Below are positions 28,182 through 36,110 of a DNA stretch of 64,000 nucleotides, piece by piece. This DNA comes from an uncultured bacterium (lineage in GTDB: Bacteria; Verrucomicrobiota; Kiritimatiellia; RFP12; UBA1067). The notes under the pieces are model-generated. The model saw only the letters and a list, made by a program, of their open reading frames with translations, had not been told where the DNA came from and ran no database searches. Position 1 is the first letter of the stretch. Each line of letters opens with the position of its first letter. Position numbers and translations under genes: made by a program. The stretch is from contig CACWIW010000016.1 in the NCBI GenBank assembly GCA_902761035.1, forward strand, positions 1 through 64,000. Direction: 5' to 3'.

Positions 28182-30326
28182 ATGGCCATTGATTTTTCAA
28201 GAGTCCTCAATCCGGAGCAGTGCGCTGCGGCGACGGCGCCGGACGGGCCGATGCTCGTGCTGGCGGCCGCCGGCACGGGCAAGACGCGCACGCTCGTACA
28301 CCGCGTGGCGTATTTGGTGGAGAAGGGCGTGCCGCCGGAGCGCATCCTGTTGCTCACGTTCACGAACCGCGCCGCGCGCGAGATGCTCGAGCGCGCGCAG
28401 CGTGTCGTCTCCGGCGTGACGGGCATCTGGAGCGGCACCTTCCACTCAATCTGCAACAAGTTCCTCCGCCGGTGGGGCTCGCCCCTCGGCATCAGCCCCG
28501 GCTTCACGATCCTCGACGAGGACGACCAGAAGAAGCTCATGGGACAGTGCATCAAGGACAACGTGAAGGACGTCAAGGACTTCCAGAAGAAGGAGTTCCT
28601 CCTGAAGCTCGTCTCCGACGCCGCGAACGGCGAGGAGAGCCTTGAGCGCGTGGTGAACCGCTACCAGACGAAGACCGCGCTCGGCGACGTGGAGCTGATC
28701 CTGAAGGTGTGCCGCGCCTACGCCGAGAAGAAGGCCGCCCTCGGCGCGATGGACTTTGACGACCTGCTCGTGAACGGTCTCCGTCTCCTGCGCGAAAGCG
28801 AGAAGACGCGCAACTTCCTCCAGGAGCATTTCCAGCACGTGCTCGTGGACGAGTACCAGGACACGAACAGCCTGCAGGCCGCGTTCACGGACATCCTCGC
28901 CGCGAAGCACCGCAACATCATGGTGGTGGGCGATGACTTCCAGTGCATCTACACATGGCGTGGCGCGAAGTTCGAGAACATCCGCGAGTTCCCCAGCCGC
29001 TGGCCGGACTGCAAGGTGCTCAAGCTCGAGCGCAACTACCGCAGCGTGGCCCCGATTCTCGACGTGGCGAACACGGTGATGAAGGACGTGCCGCACGAGT
29101 TCGAGAAGACGCTGCGTCCGTTCCGCACCGGCGGCGCGCCGAAGCCGCGTCTCTACAACGTGTGGGACGGACGCGCGCAGGCCGAGGCCATCGTGAAGCT
29201 CGCCACGGCGCTCCACGCGAACGGCGTCCCCTACGGCGACATCGCCGTCCTCTACCGCTCGCACTATACCTCGATCGACATCCAGATGGCGCTTACGCGC
29301 AGCCGTCTGCCGTTCCGCATCACAAGCGGCGTGGGCGTGTTCGAGCAGCTGCACGTGAAGGACGTGCTCGCGTTCCTGCGTCTCTGCATCAACCCGCGCG
29401 CGGAGATGAGCTTCATGCGCCTCATGGAACTGCTCCCTGGCGTGGGCGAGGGTACGGCACGCAAGTACTGGAAGGCGCTCGGCGGCTCGTTCGATGGCAC
29501 GAATCCGATGGAGCGGATGCACCTCGGCGAGCTGATGTGCGCGAAGGGGCGTCCCGGCTGGCAACAGATCGAGAGCGCGTTCGCGGCGGTACCGGGACAC
29601 CTCGCCGAGAAAGAGGACCGTAAGCTCGTGACCGATTTCGTCGATTTCTTCTACAGCGCGCACCTGCACCGGCAGTTCGAGCCGGAGGAGGCCGACCAAC
29701 GCGTCGACGACCTCACGGAAATCGCCGCGCAGATCGCCACCACGCAAGGCGGCGTTGGCGCGTTCCTCGACGAGGTTGCGCTCATGACGAACCTCGACGC
29801 GCGCGCGAAGGCGTCCCTCCCCGCCGACCACATGCACCTCACGACGGTGCACCAGGCGAAGGGCATGGAGTGGCCCGTCGTGATCCTGCCGTGGCTTGCG
29901 GACACCGTGTTCCCCAGTGCGCGCAGCATCGAGGACGGTAACCTCGCCGAGGAGCGGCGTCTCTTCTACGTGGCGGTCACGCGCGCGAAGGACCGTCTCT
30001 ATCTCTGCGTGCCGCGTTCGAAAAAGACGGCAGACGGCGGACAGTATCCAGTCGAGCCGTCCGTGTTCGTGCGCGAGATTCCCAAGCAGCTCATCGAGGA
30101 GCAGACGCTCTATTCCGCCCCCGAACCTTCCTACGGCCATCGCCGTTGGGATGACGACGACGATGATTACGGTGGTGGTTACGGTGGCCGAGGCGGTTAC
30201 GGTGGCCGCGGCGGTTATGGTGGCCGTGGTGGCTACGGTGGTCGTGGCGGCTACGGTGGTGGTTACGGTGGTGGAGGCCGTCGCGGCGGTGGATCGACGA
30301 CTTACAAAACGTCTTGGAGGCACTAA
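28182..30326 (+). CDS. UvrD/Rep-family helicase with a YGG/RGG-rich tail
   Basis: A 714-residue superfamily 1A DNA helicase. Motif I AAAGTGKT is at ~27-34, motif II VDEYQDTN at ~222, with ERNYRSVAPIL, LTTVHQAKGMEWPVVILP and EERRLFYVAVTRAKDRLYL further on. It is expected to unwind DNA 3'-5' in repair. The C-terminal ~50 residues after RRWDDDDDDY are almost entirely Gly/Tyr/Arg repeats (YGGRGG units), a low-complexity tail like that of RNA-binding RGG proteins and unusual for a UvrD. ATG 28182 is chosen because the -10 box overlaps the earlier ATG. It is followed after 2 bases by a membrane protein gene, with the ribosome site inside the helicase end. Confidence 0.92.
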   Translation: MAIDFSRVLNPEQCAAATAPDGPMLVLAAAGTGKTRTLVHRVAYLVEKGVPPERILLLTFTNRAAREMLERAQRVVSGVTGIWSGTFHSICNKFLRRWGSPLGISPGFTILDEDDQKKLMGQCIKDNVKDVKDFQKKEFLLKLVSDAANGEESLERVVNRYQTKTALGDVELILKVCRAYAEKKAALGAMDFDDLLVNGLRLLRESEKTRNFLQEHFQHVLVDEYQDTNSLQAAFTDILAAKHRNIMVVGDDFQCIYTWRGAKFENIREFPSRWPDCKVLKLERNYRSVAPILDVANTVMKDVPHEFEKTLRPFRTGGAPKPRLYNVWDGRAQAEAIVKLATALHANGVPYGDIAVLYRSHYTSIDIQMALTRSRLPFRITSGVGVFEQLHVKDVLAFLRLCINPRAEMSFMRLMELLPGVGEGTARKYWKALGGSFDGTNPMERMHLGELMCAKGRPGWQQIESAFAAVPGHLAEKEDRKLVTDFVDFFYSAHLHRQFEPEEADQRVDDLTEIAAQIATTQGGVGAFLDEVALMTNLDARAKASLPADHMHLTTVHQAKGMEWPVVILPWLADTVFPSARSIEDGNLAEERRLFYVAVTRAKDRLYLCVPRSKKTADGGQYPVEPSVFVREIPKQLIEEQTLYSAPEPSYGHRRWDDDDDDYGGGYGGRGGYGGRGGYGGRGGYGGRGGYGGGYGGGGRRGGGSTTYKTSWRH
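30173..30290 (+). repeat. Coding repeat of GGTGGCCGTGGCGGTTAC-type units
   Basis: About five 18-bp units plus partial copies encode the YGGRGG tail of the helicase. Confidence 0.85.
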
Positions 30327-30328
30327 CA

Positions 30329-32224
30329 ATGCAGCGGATTAAGGAATTCTTCAAACGGCCGGCGACGATCGCGGTTCTCGCGCTTACCGTGCTCTACGTC
30401 GTGTGCATGGGTGGCATCTTCTGGGGAACGTGGTCGCTCGACCGCGCGCCGGTGGAGCCTGACAACCCGACGTTCTACCCGATCAACGAGTTGGCGCAGT
30501 GGTTTCAGGCGCTTGTCGCGGGACACGACTTCGTCCCCTCCGACCTCATGCATGTCCTCGGCGGCATGTACTTCTGGCAGGAACTCCAGTACGCGTTCGC
30601 GGGCTACCTCGCCGCGCTGGGGCTGATGTTCTATCTGCGCGGGCGCGGTCTCTCGCATTTCGCCGCGGCGGCGGGCGGTGGCGCATACGGTCTCATGGGC
30701 TACACGTTCACGCTCTTCTCCGCCGGTCACCTCGGCTGGTTCATCTGGATGATATACGGTCCGTTCGCGTTCGGTCTCGCGGACCGTGCGGTGCGGAAGG
30801 GGAAGTGGCGCAACTGGGCGCTCCTCGGCGCGGTGCTCGCCTGGGGGGCCGCGCGCCAGCCGGACATGTGGCTGCTCTTCACCGCGCTCACCTTTGCATA
30901 CGGCGTGTGGACGCTTGTACGCGAATGGAAGAATGTCAAGTTCTCCCGCATTCTTGCGGGAGTCGGCGTGACGGCCGTCGTTGCGTGCGCAATCGGCATG
31001 CCGCAGTTCACGCGCGCGCTCACGCAGGATCTCGCCGGACGCGAGGCGCAGATCGCCGCGACGAGCGGGAAGGATGCGAACGAAACGGTCGACAAGTCCG
31101 CCGACGAACGGTGGCGCTTCTGCACGAGCTGGTCGTTGCCGCCGGAGGACACGCTTGAATTCATCGTTGCTGAAGTCCATGGTGGATCGAACGATCCTCG
31201 CGTGAGTCCCATCAATCCCTACAAGGGACGTCTCGGGCAGCAGATCGTAGTGCCGGCGGAAGCCGCCGGACAGAAGCACCCAGTGACGGGAGAGACGCTC
31301 AAGGCCGGCGAGACGATCTGGATGCCCTACCGGCAGCATTCACTTTACTTCGGCATCCTCACGGTTCTCTTTGCCATTGTCGGCATTGTCGGCTGGTGGC
31401 GTTACAGGAAGGACGAATCCGGGATATGTCGCGACGTGCCGTTCTGGATCGGTGCGGGCGTGCTCATGTACTTGTGCGCGCTCGGGTGTTTCACGCCGTT
31501 CTACAAGCTCGTCTTCGCGCTGCCGTTCGGCGGTTCGCTGCGTGCGCCGGTGAAGTTCGTGCATCTGCTCGAATTCTGCGTGGCAGCGCTTGCCGGATTT
31601 GGATTCGAGGCCGCATGGCGCGGTTTCCGTCGCGATGGAAAGATGGCCCCGTTCGGTTTGAAGTGCGTACTCTGCGTGTTGGCTGTTGCGAACGTCGTGA
31701 ACCTCGCCTACATCGATTCGAAGTACTGCGCCGTGGAGGATGTCTCCTTCGTGCGCCTCCCGAACGCGGCGGCGGAGGACGTGCTGGCTGCGGGCGGCGG
31801 CAAGGTGTTCGTGGCAATTGAACTTAAGGAAGGCGGAAAAGCCATCCGCGATTCGCTGGGCGCGCATCTCGCAGAGGTCTCGGACGACCCGTCCGCCCCC
31901 GACATCCGCTACTTCCTCGTCAACGGCACTACGCTCCGCAAGGACAGGGCGTTCAACGAATGGGTGCGGTCAGGGCGCCTGAAATCTGCCGGCATGTATG
32001 CCGTGTCCGCCACGGGAGGAATTACGCGCGCAACAGGGACCTCGGCGCAGCTAGCGCTGTTCGAGAGGCCGTCCGTATCCGCGCCGCCGCCAAAGGAGGC
32101 GCCTGTGCCAAACCGTGGACGGCAGGTCCAGATTGCAATTTCCGTGTTATCCACCATCGGCCTGATCGTCTGGGGCGTGTGGGGGGCGCGAGTCGTTAAA
32201 GCCAAAGCGAAAAGGAGTAAATAA
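30329..32224 (+). CDS. Polytopic membrane protein, YfhO-like/glycosyltransferase-C type
   Basis: A 631-residue protein with about ten to twelve membrane segments (IAVLALTVLYVVCMGGIF, YLAALGLMFYL, AGVGVTAVVACAIGMP, LTVLFAIVGIVGWW, VLMYLCALGCFTPFYKLVFALPFG and a C-terminal segment). Long extracytoplasmic loops follow the first helix. The layout and strings such as LRAPVKFVHLLEFCVAALAGFGFE match YfhO-like proteins, some of which transfer sugars to teichoic acids or glycans. The substrate is unknown. GGAGG lies 9 bases before ATG 30329. Its stop overlaps the next ATG by one base, so it is co-transcribed with the coiled-coil protein at 32224. Confidence 0.75.
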   Translation: MQRIKEFFKRPATIAVLALTVLYVVCMGGIFWGTWSLDRAPVEPDNPTFYPINELAQWFQALVAGHDFVPSDLMHVLGGMYFWQELQYAFAGYLAALGLMFYLRGRGLSHFAAAAGGGAYGLMGYTFTLFSAGHLGWFIWMIYGPFAFGLADRAVRKGKWRNWALLGAVLAWGAARQPDMWLLFTALTFAYGVWTLVREWKNVKFSRILAGVGVTAVVACAIGMPQFTRALTQDLAGREAQIAATSGKDANETVDKSADERWRFCTSWSLPPEDTLEFIVAEVHGGSNDPRVSPINPYKGRLGQQIVVPAEAAGQKHPVTGETLKAGETIWMPYRQHSLYFGILTVLFAIVGIVGWWRYRKDESGICRDVPFWIGAGVLMYLCALGCFTPFYKLVFALPFGGSLRAPVKFVHLLEFCVAALAGFGFEAAWRGFRRDGKMAPFGLKCVLCVLAVANVVNLAYIDSKYCAVEDVSFVRLPNAAAEDVLAAGGGKVFVAIELKEGGKAIRDSLGAHLAEVSDDPSAPDIRYFLVNGTTLRKDRAFNEWVRSGRLKSAGMYAVSATGGITRATGTSAQLALFERPSVSAPPPKEAPVPNRGRQVQIAISVLSTIGLIVWGVWGARVVKAKAKRSK

Positions 32225-33051
32225 TGAAGACGATACTTGTTGCATTGTCGGCGTTGGCGCTGGGGGCCGCTGGAGGTTTTGCAGCGGTGACGTGGCGCAG
32301 TCAGAATCCGGAGTCCGAGGCGATTCAGGAAGAGAAGCCTGCTGTGGAGAAGCCCTCTACGTCTGGTGATGCTGCGCGGCTTGCAAAAGCCCAGAAGCGC
32401 ATAGCCGAACTAGAGCGCGACCTTGCGGCGGCACGGCGTGCGGCGACTGCGCTGAAAGCCGAAAGTCAGAAAAAGGTGGCGTCTGCGCAGGCGGAGACGA
32501 ATAAAGCCGAGCGCGTGATCGCCTTGAAGGGTGACGGAAAGGATGTCCTTGGTACGCTGGAGAGCCAGCTCTCGCACGAGGAATTCTCGCAGGTCACGAA
32601 CGCGATGACGCAGCTGCGCGCACGGCTTGCCGAAAAGGCGAAGGGACGGATGGAGTTCCTTGCGTCGGTCAACACTGACGGCATGTCGGACGACGAACGC
32701 AAGAACCACGAGAAATTCATCAAGCTCATGGAACGGCGCGAGGCCATCGCGGCGAAGATGAAGGGAGGGTTCCCAGACCCGGAATCGCTTCAGCAGATGG
32801 TACAGCTTGAGGTGGAGATGGCGCCGGTCGCCAAGAAGGCGCGTTCGGCGCTTGTCGGACAGGTCGCGCGCGAGCTCGGCTACCAGGGTGAGGACGTGGA
32901 CGTGGTCCGCGACACAGTCAACACGATCTTCGATTGCACAAGCGGTGGCGGTATGGGCGGCCTAGGCGACATCATGGAAAGTGCCTGTGGTGCCCCTGGT
33001 ACGGTCGTTTCGCCTGAGGTGAAAGTCGAGACGCACGTCATCGGACTCTGA
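32224..33051 (+). CDS. Membrane-anchored coiled-coil protein, paralogue of the protein at 10759
   Basis: A 275-residue protein with one N-terminal hydrophobic segment (residues 3-22), a coiled coil at ~45-85 (RLAKAQKRIAELERDLAAARR), then the helical block EFLASVNTDGMSDDERKNHEKFIKLMERREAI that aligns with ILASADTTHMTKEQRRVHETYQDLLVRQEEL of the 10759 gene. Both have a ~100-residue C-terminal helical region ending in a Gly-rich or variable tail. It is probably a periplasmic structural or sensing protein; no enzyme motif is present. AAAGGAG precedes ATG 32224. Both paralogues sit behind envelope-related membrane genes, which hints at a common envelope role. Confidence 0.72.
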   Translation: MKTILVALSALALGAAGGFAAVTWRSQNPESEAIQEEKPAVEKPSTSGDAARLAKAQKRIAELERDLAAARRAATALKAESQKKVASAQAETNKAERVIALKGDGKDVLGTLESQLSHEEFSQVTNAMTQLRARLAEKAKGRMEFLASVNTDGMSDDERKNHEKFIKLMERREAIAAKMKGGFPDPESLQQMVQLEVEMAPVAKKARSALVGQVARELGYQGEDVDVVRDTVNTIFDCTSGGGMGGLGDIMESACGAPGTVVSPEVKVETHVIGL

Positions 33052-33056
33052 GAATG

Positions 33057-33266
33057 ATTGCTTTCGCTATTGGGAGATTGGGAGTCTTGGAGTTGAGGAG
33101 GTTTATCCATGTAGAACAGGTAGAACATGTAAAACATACATATGATTTATATGTTTTGCATGTTCTACATGGACAAACAAAAAAAGGCTGGGATATTGGA
33201 GCTATGGAAAAGTTTACAAATTCTCCCATCCTCCAAAACTCCTAAACTCCAAGCAGCGAAAGCAAT
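33057..33266. mobile_element. MITE-like element R2
   Basis: A 210-bp element with perfect 12-bp terminal inverted repeats ATTGCTTTCGCT (33057-33068 and 33255-33266). A central hairpin pairs GTAGAACATGTAAAACATA with its complement around 33120-33173 (19 bp, one mismatch). The left terminal sequence also occurs at 56738-56758. It carries no gene. Confidence 0.8.
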
Positions 33267-33332
33267 GAACGAGCATCAAAGAAAGAGAAGCTTTATAATT
33301 ACCTCGGATTAGAATCCTGAAAGGGGAAAGAA

Positions 33333-35159
33333 ATGAAAAAACTGCGTAAAAATCTTCTGACTGCTGCAACGGCATTGTCCATGCTGATTGGCGGGACGGC
33401 GTGCGGGGCGACGATCTGTCTTGAAGCCGAGCAGTTCGCCGATCTTGGCGGATGGGCGGTCGATTCGCAGTTCATCGACCAGATGGGATCGAGTTTCCTG
33501 CTTGCGCACGGCATGGGAAACCCCGTGTCCGACGCCGTCACCACGTTTGAGTGTCCGGCGGCTGGCACCTACCACGTGTGGGCGCGCACGCGCAACTGGA
33601 CCGCGCCGTGGAGCATGCACGCCGCCGGCACGTTTACGGTCAAGGTGAATGGAAAGGAGTTGCCGTGCGCCCTCGGACGCGGCGCAGGCGGCTGGTTGTG
33701 GCAGAAGGCCGGTGAGGTGAAGCTCGAGAAGGGCAAGGCGACGATCGCGCTGCACGACCTCACGGGCTTCGACGGACGCTGCGACGCCGTATGCCTCACG
33801 GCCGGTGATGCGCCGTCGCGTCCCGTCGCGCCTGCACCATCGCGTACGGTGAAGGCCGACCTCGTAGTGTGCGGCGGCGGTATCGCGGGCACGTGCGCGG
33901 CGAACTCGGCGGCGCGTCTGGGGTTGAAGGTGGCGCTCGTGCAGGATCGTCCGATGCTCGGCGGCGCGAATTCGAGCGAGGTGCGCGTACACCTCGGTGG
34001 GTCCATGAACCTCGGACCGTATCCGCGTCTCGGCGACGTAGTTTCGGAGATCGGCCCAGCGAAGGGCGGCAACGCGCAGCCGGCCGAACGTTACGAGGAT
34101 CAGCGCAAGCTCGACGTTGTGAAGGCCGAGAAAAACATCCAGCTCTTTCTCAGTACTCGGATCATCGCGGCGAAGAAGAACGGCGACCGCATCGTTTCGG
34201 TGACGGGGCAGGATGTCGTGTCGGGTGCGCGCACCGTGTTCGAGGCGCCGCTTTTCGCGGACTGCACGGGCGACGCCTGCGTGGGCGCGCTGGCCGGGGC
34301 AGACTTCCGCATGGGACGCGAGTCGAAGGCCGAGACGGGCGAGGAGATGGCACCAAAGAAAGCGGACAAGATGACGATGGGCGCTTCGGTTCAGTGGTAC
34401 ACGAAGGACGCGGGGCGCGCCGTCGCGTTTCCTGCCGAACCGTGGATGATCGCGTTCAACGAGCAGAACTGCGAACACGGTCTGCGTGGCGACTGGGACT
34501 GGGAGACGGGCATGATGCGCGACCAGGTCAGCGAGTTCGAGCGCATACGCGACTACGGAATGCTCGTTGTGTACTCGAACTGGTCCTTCCTGAAGAACAA
34601 GTCCGCGAAGCGCGCGAAGTACGAGCAGCACGAATTCGCGTGGGTGGCCTACGTGGCGGGCAAGCGCGAGAGCCGCCGACTCATGGGCGACCACATCCTC
34701 ACGCAGCAGGATATATTCGACTTTGTGCAGTACCCCGACGGCACGTGCTGCACGACGTGGGCGATCGATCTCCACTACCCGATGCCGCGCAACACGAAGC
34801 ACTACAACGGCGAGCCGTTCCGTTCCATCTGCACGCACAACAGGCACTACGCCTATCCGATTCCTTACCGATGCCTCTACTCGCGGAACGTCGCGAACCT
34901 CTTCATGGCCGGACGCAACATCTCCGTCACGCACGTCGCGCTCGGGACGACGCGCGTGATGCGCACGACTGGCATGATGGGCGAAGTGGTGGGCATGGCC
35001 GCGCGCGTGTGCAAGGACCACGGGTGCCTGCCGCGCGGCGTGTATGCGAACCACCTGGACGAGCTGAAGTCTCTTATGAAAAAAGGCGTGGGCACAGGCA
35101 AGCCGCAGCCACCGCAGAATTACAACCCCGGTTCGTTCATCTCCGGCATGCCGAAGTGA
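33333..35159 (+). CDS. Secreted FAD-dependent oxidoreductase with N-terminal carbohydrate-binding-like domain
   Basis: A 608-residue protein with a signal peptide (~1-26; LIGGTACG could also be a lipobox). Residues ~27-155 form a beta-rich domain (YHVWARTRNW, FTVKVNGKEL) like golvesin or carbohydrate-binding modules; residues ~170-600 form a FAD_oxidored-type enzyme with ADLVVCGGGIAGTCAANSAARLGLKVALVQDRPMLGG (classic GxGxxG-like) and LFMAGRNISVTHVALGTTRVMRTTGMMGE as the C-terminal FAD motif. Relatives are annotated as putative xanthan lyases, but the chemistry is unproven. ATG 33333 follows AAAGGGGAAAG. It is the second secreted flavoprotein in the window (see 9036). Confidence 0.87.
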   Translation: MKKLRKNLLTAATALSMLIGGTACGATICLEAEQFADLGGWAVDSQFIDQMGSSFLLAHGMGNPVSDAVTTFECPAAGTYHVWARTRNWTAPWSMHAAGTFTVKVNGKELPCALGRGAGGWLWQKAGEVKLEKGKATIALHDLTGFDGRCDAVCLTAGDAPSRPVAPAPSRTVKADLVVCGGGIAGTCAANSAARLGLKVALVQDRPMLGGANSSEVRVHLGGSMNLGPYPRLGDVVSEIGPAKGGNAQPAERYEDQRKLDVVKAEKNIQLFLSTRIIAAKKNGDRIVSVTGQDVVSGARTVFEAPLFADCTGDACVGALAGADFRMGRESKAETGEEMAPKKADKMTMGASVQWYTKDAGRAVAFPAEPWMIAFNEQNCEHGLRGDWDWETGMMRDQVSEFERIRDYGMLVVYSNWSFLKNKSAKRAKYEQHEFAWVAYVAGKRESRRLMGDHILTQQDIFDFVQYPDGTCCTTWAIDLHYPMPRNTKHYNGEPFRSICTHNRHYAYPIPYRCLYSRNVANLFMAGRNISVTHVALGTTRVMRTTGMMGEVVGMAARVCKDHGCLPRGVYANHLDELKSLMKKGVGTGKPQPPQNYNPGSFISGMPK

Positions 35160-35170
35160 GCTGCCAGCGG

Positions 35171-35387
35171 TAAGTCGTTGCTCAACAATAACTTGCACAC
35201 GTGTCGGCACAATTGCGATTGTTCACAAATCTCAATTGTTCACAAATGCCACCATTGCCACCAATACAAATTGGAGGGACCTCCACACCCCCACAATTGA
35301 TATTTGTGATTTGTGAACAATGATGGCAATGAAGATTTGTGAACAATACGCAAAGGTGTGTTCAAGTTATTTTTGAGTGATGACTAA
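35171..35387. mobile_element. MITE-like element R3, full copy
   Basis: A ~216-bp element whose ends TAAGTCGTTGCTCAACAATA and, inverted, TAGTCATCACTCAAAAATA form an imperfect ~28-bp terminal inverted repeat. Inner ATTGTTCACAAAT / ATTTGTGAACAAT repeats make it one large hairpin. Its right 95 bp recur at 52733-52827. It lies directly after the stop of the minus-strand protease gene and may end its transcript. Confidence 0.75.
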
Positions 35388-35392
35388 GCAGT

Positions 35393-36079
35393 TCACCAGA
35401 ACGCCCACGCGCCGCTGAAGATCACGTGGAGGGCGAGGAGCAGGTTCGTGGTGACATGCGCGATGATGGCGCTAGCGAGTCCGAAGCGGATTGCGACGAG
35501 TCCGTAAACCGCGCCCGCGAGGGCGGCGGCGAGCGGACGGTCGTGCTCTAGCGAGAAGAGGAACACCATCCAGAGAAAGGCCGAAAGGTCGAAGCGTGAG
35601 AGGGGAATTGACAGGAAGTCGCGCTTCTGGAGCCAACGGTAGAGAAAGGAACGGAAGAACACCTCCTCGACGGGGGCGATAACGAAGGCGCTGCCGACGA
35701 GCTTGGCAACGGTGAGCGTCCAGCCGCATACGGCGGGGTCGTATGGGGATGGGTCGGTGGAAGCGGCGGGCAGCGAGCCGATGGGCCAGCAGAACCATGT
35801 GCGGTAGAAGGGGGATATTTCGGGCACGATCCAGAGGACGGTCACGAGGACGCCCGCGAGAAGACCGATGGCCACCTGGTAGGGACGTTTCGCCGAAACG
35901 TCCGCATCGCGGTCGCCTCGGCGGCAATGCAACAGACACCACACGCCTACAAGCGCGGTGGCGGCTGTGCGCACGGCGTAGGCCCACGCGGTGACGGGCA
36001 GAACCATCTGCAGTCCGATCCATGTGGCGAATGGGGCGGCGTACAGAAAAATATTCCTAGTTTCTCGTTTCACGGCCAC
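35393..36079 (-). CDS. CPBP-family intramembrane metalloprotease
   Basis: A ~228-residue protein with about six to seven membrane segments. The Abi/CPBP (CAAX protease and bacteriocin-processing) motif is visible as PVEEVFFRSFLYRWL (EExxxR, ~140-150), followed by a later motif FSLEHDRP with candidate metal-ligand His and C-terminal IAHVTTN. These proteases cleave within or near the membrane; the substrate is unknown. The GTG at 36079, or the second GTG six bases on, lies 5-11 bases after a minus-strand TATAAT (36086-36081), so the transcript is leaderless or nearly so. It is divergent from the RNase gene at 36111. An R3 element follows its stop. Confidence 0.82.
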   Translation of the reverse strand: MAVKRETRNIFLYAAPFATWIGLQMVLPVTAWAYAVRTAATALVGVWCLLHCRRGDRDADVSAKRPYQVAIGLLAGVLVTVLWIVPEISPFYRTWFCWPIGSLPAASTDPSPYDPAVCGWTLTVAKLVGSAFVIAPVEEVFFRSFLYRWLQKRDFLSIPLSRFDLSAFLWMVFLFSLEHDRPLAAALAGAVYGLVAIRFGLASAIIAHVTTNLLLALHVIFSGAWAFW

Positions 36080-36080
36080 A

Positions 36081-36106
36081 GATTATACCAAAATATGCTA
36101 TACTAT
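36081..36106. promoter_or_regulatory. Divergent -10 boxes between the CPBP and beta-CASP genes
   Basis: Minus-strand GGTATAAT (36088-36081) and plus-strand TATACT (36100-36105) are only ~14 bases apart and each lies 5-6 bases from its start codon. Confidence 0.6.
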
Positions 36107-36110
36107 CCGC

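Noticed and set aside
28446-30329. 627-codon minus-strand frame opposite the helicase gene
   Set aside because: It mirrors the helicase frame with biased composition and no domain; the plus-strand helicase motifs are complete.
33309-35210. 633-codon minus-strand frame opposite the second flavoprotein
   Set aside because: Same shadow effect; the plus-strand frame carries signal peptide and FAD motifs.
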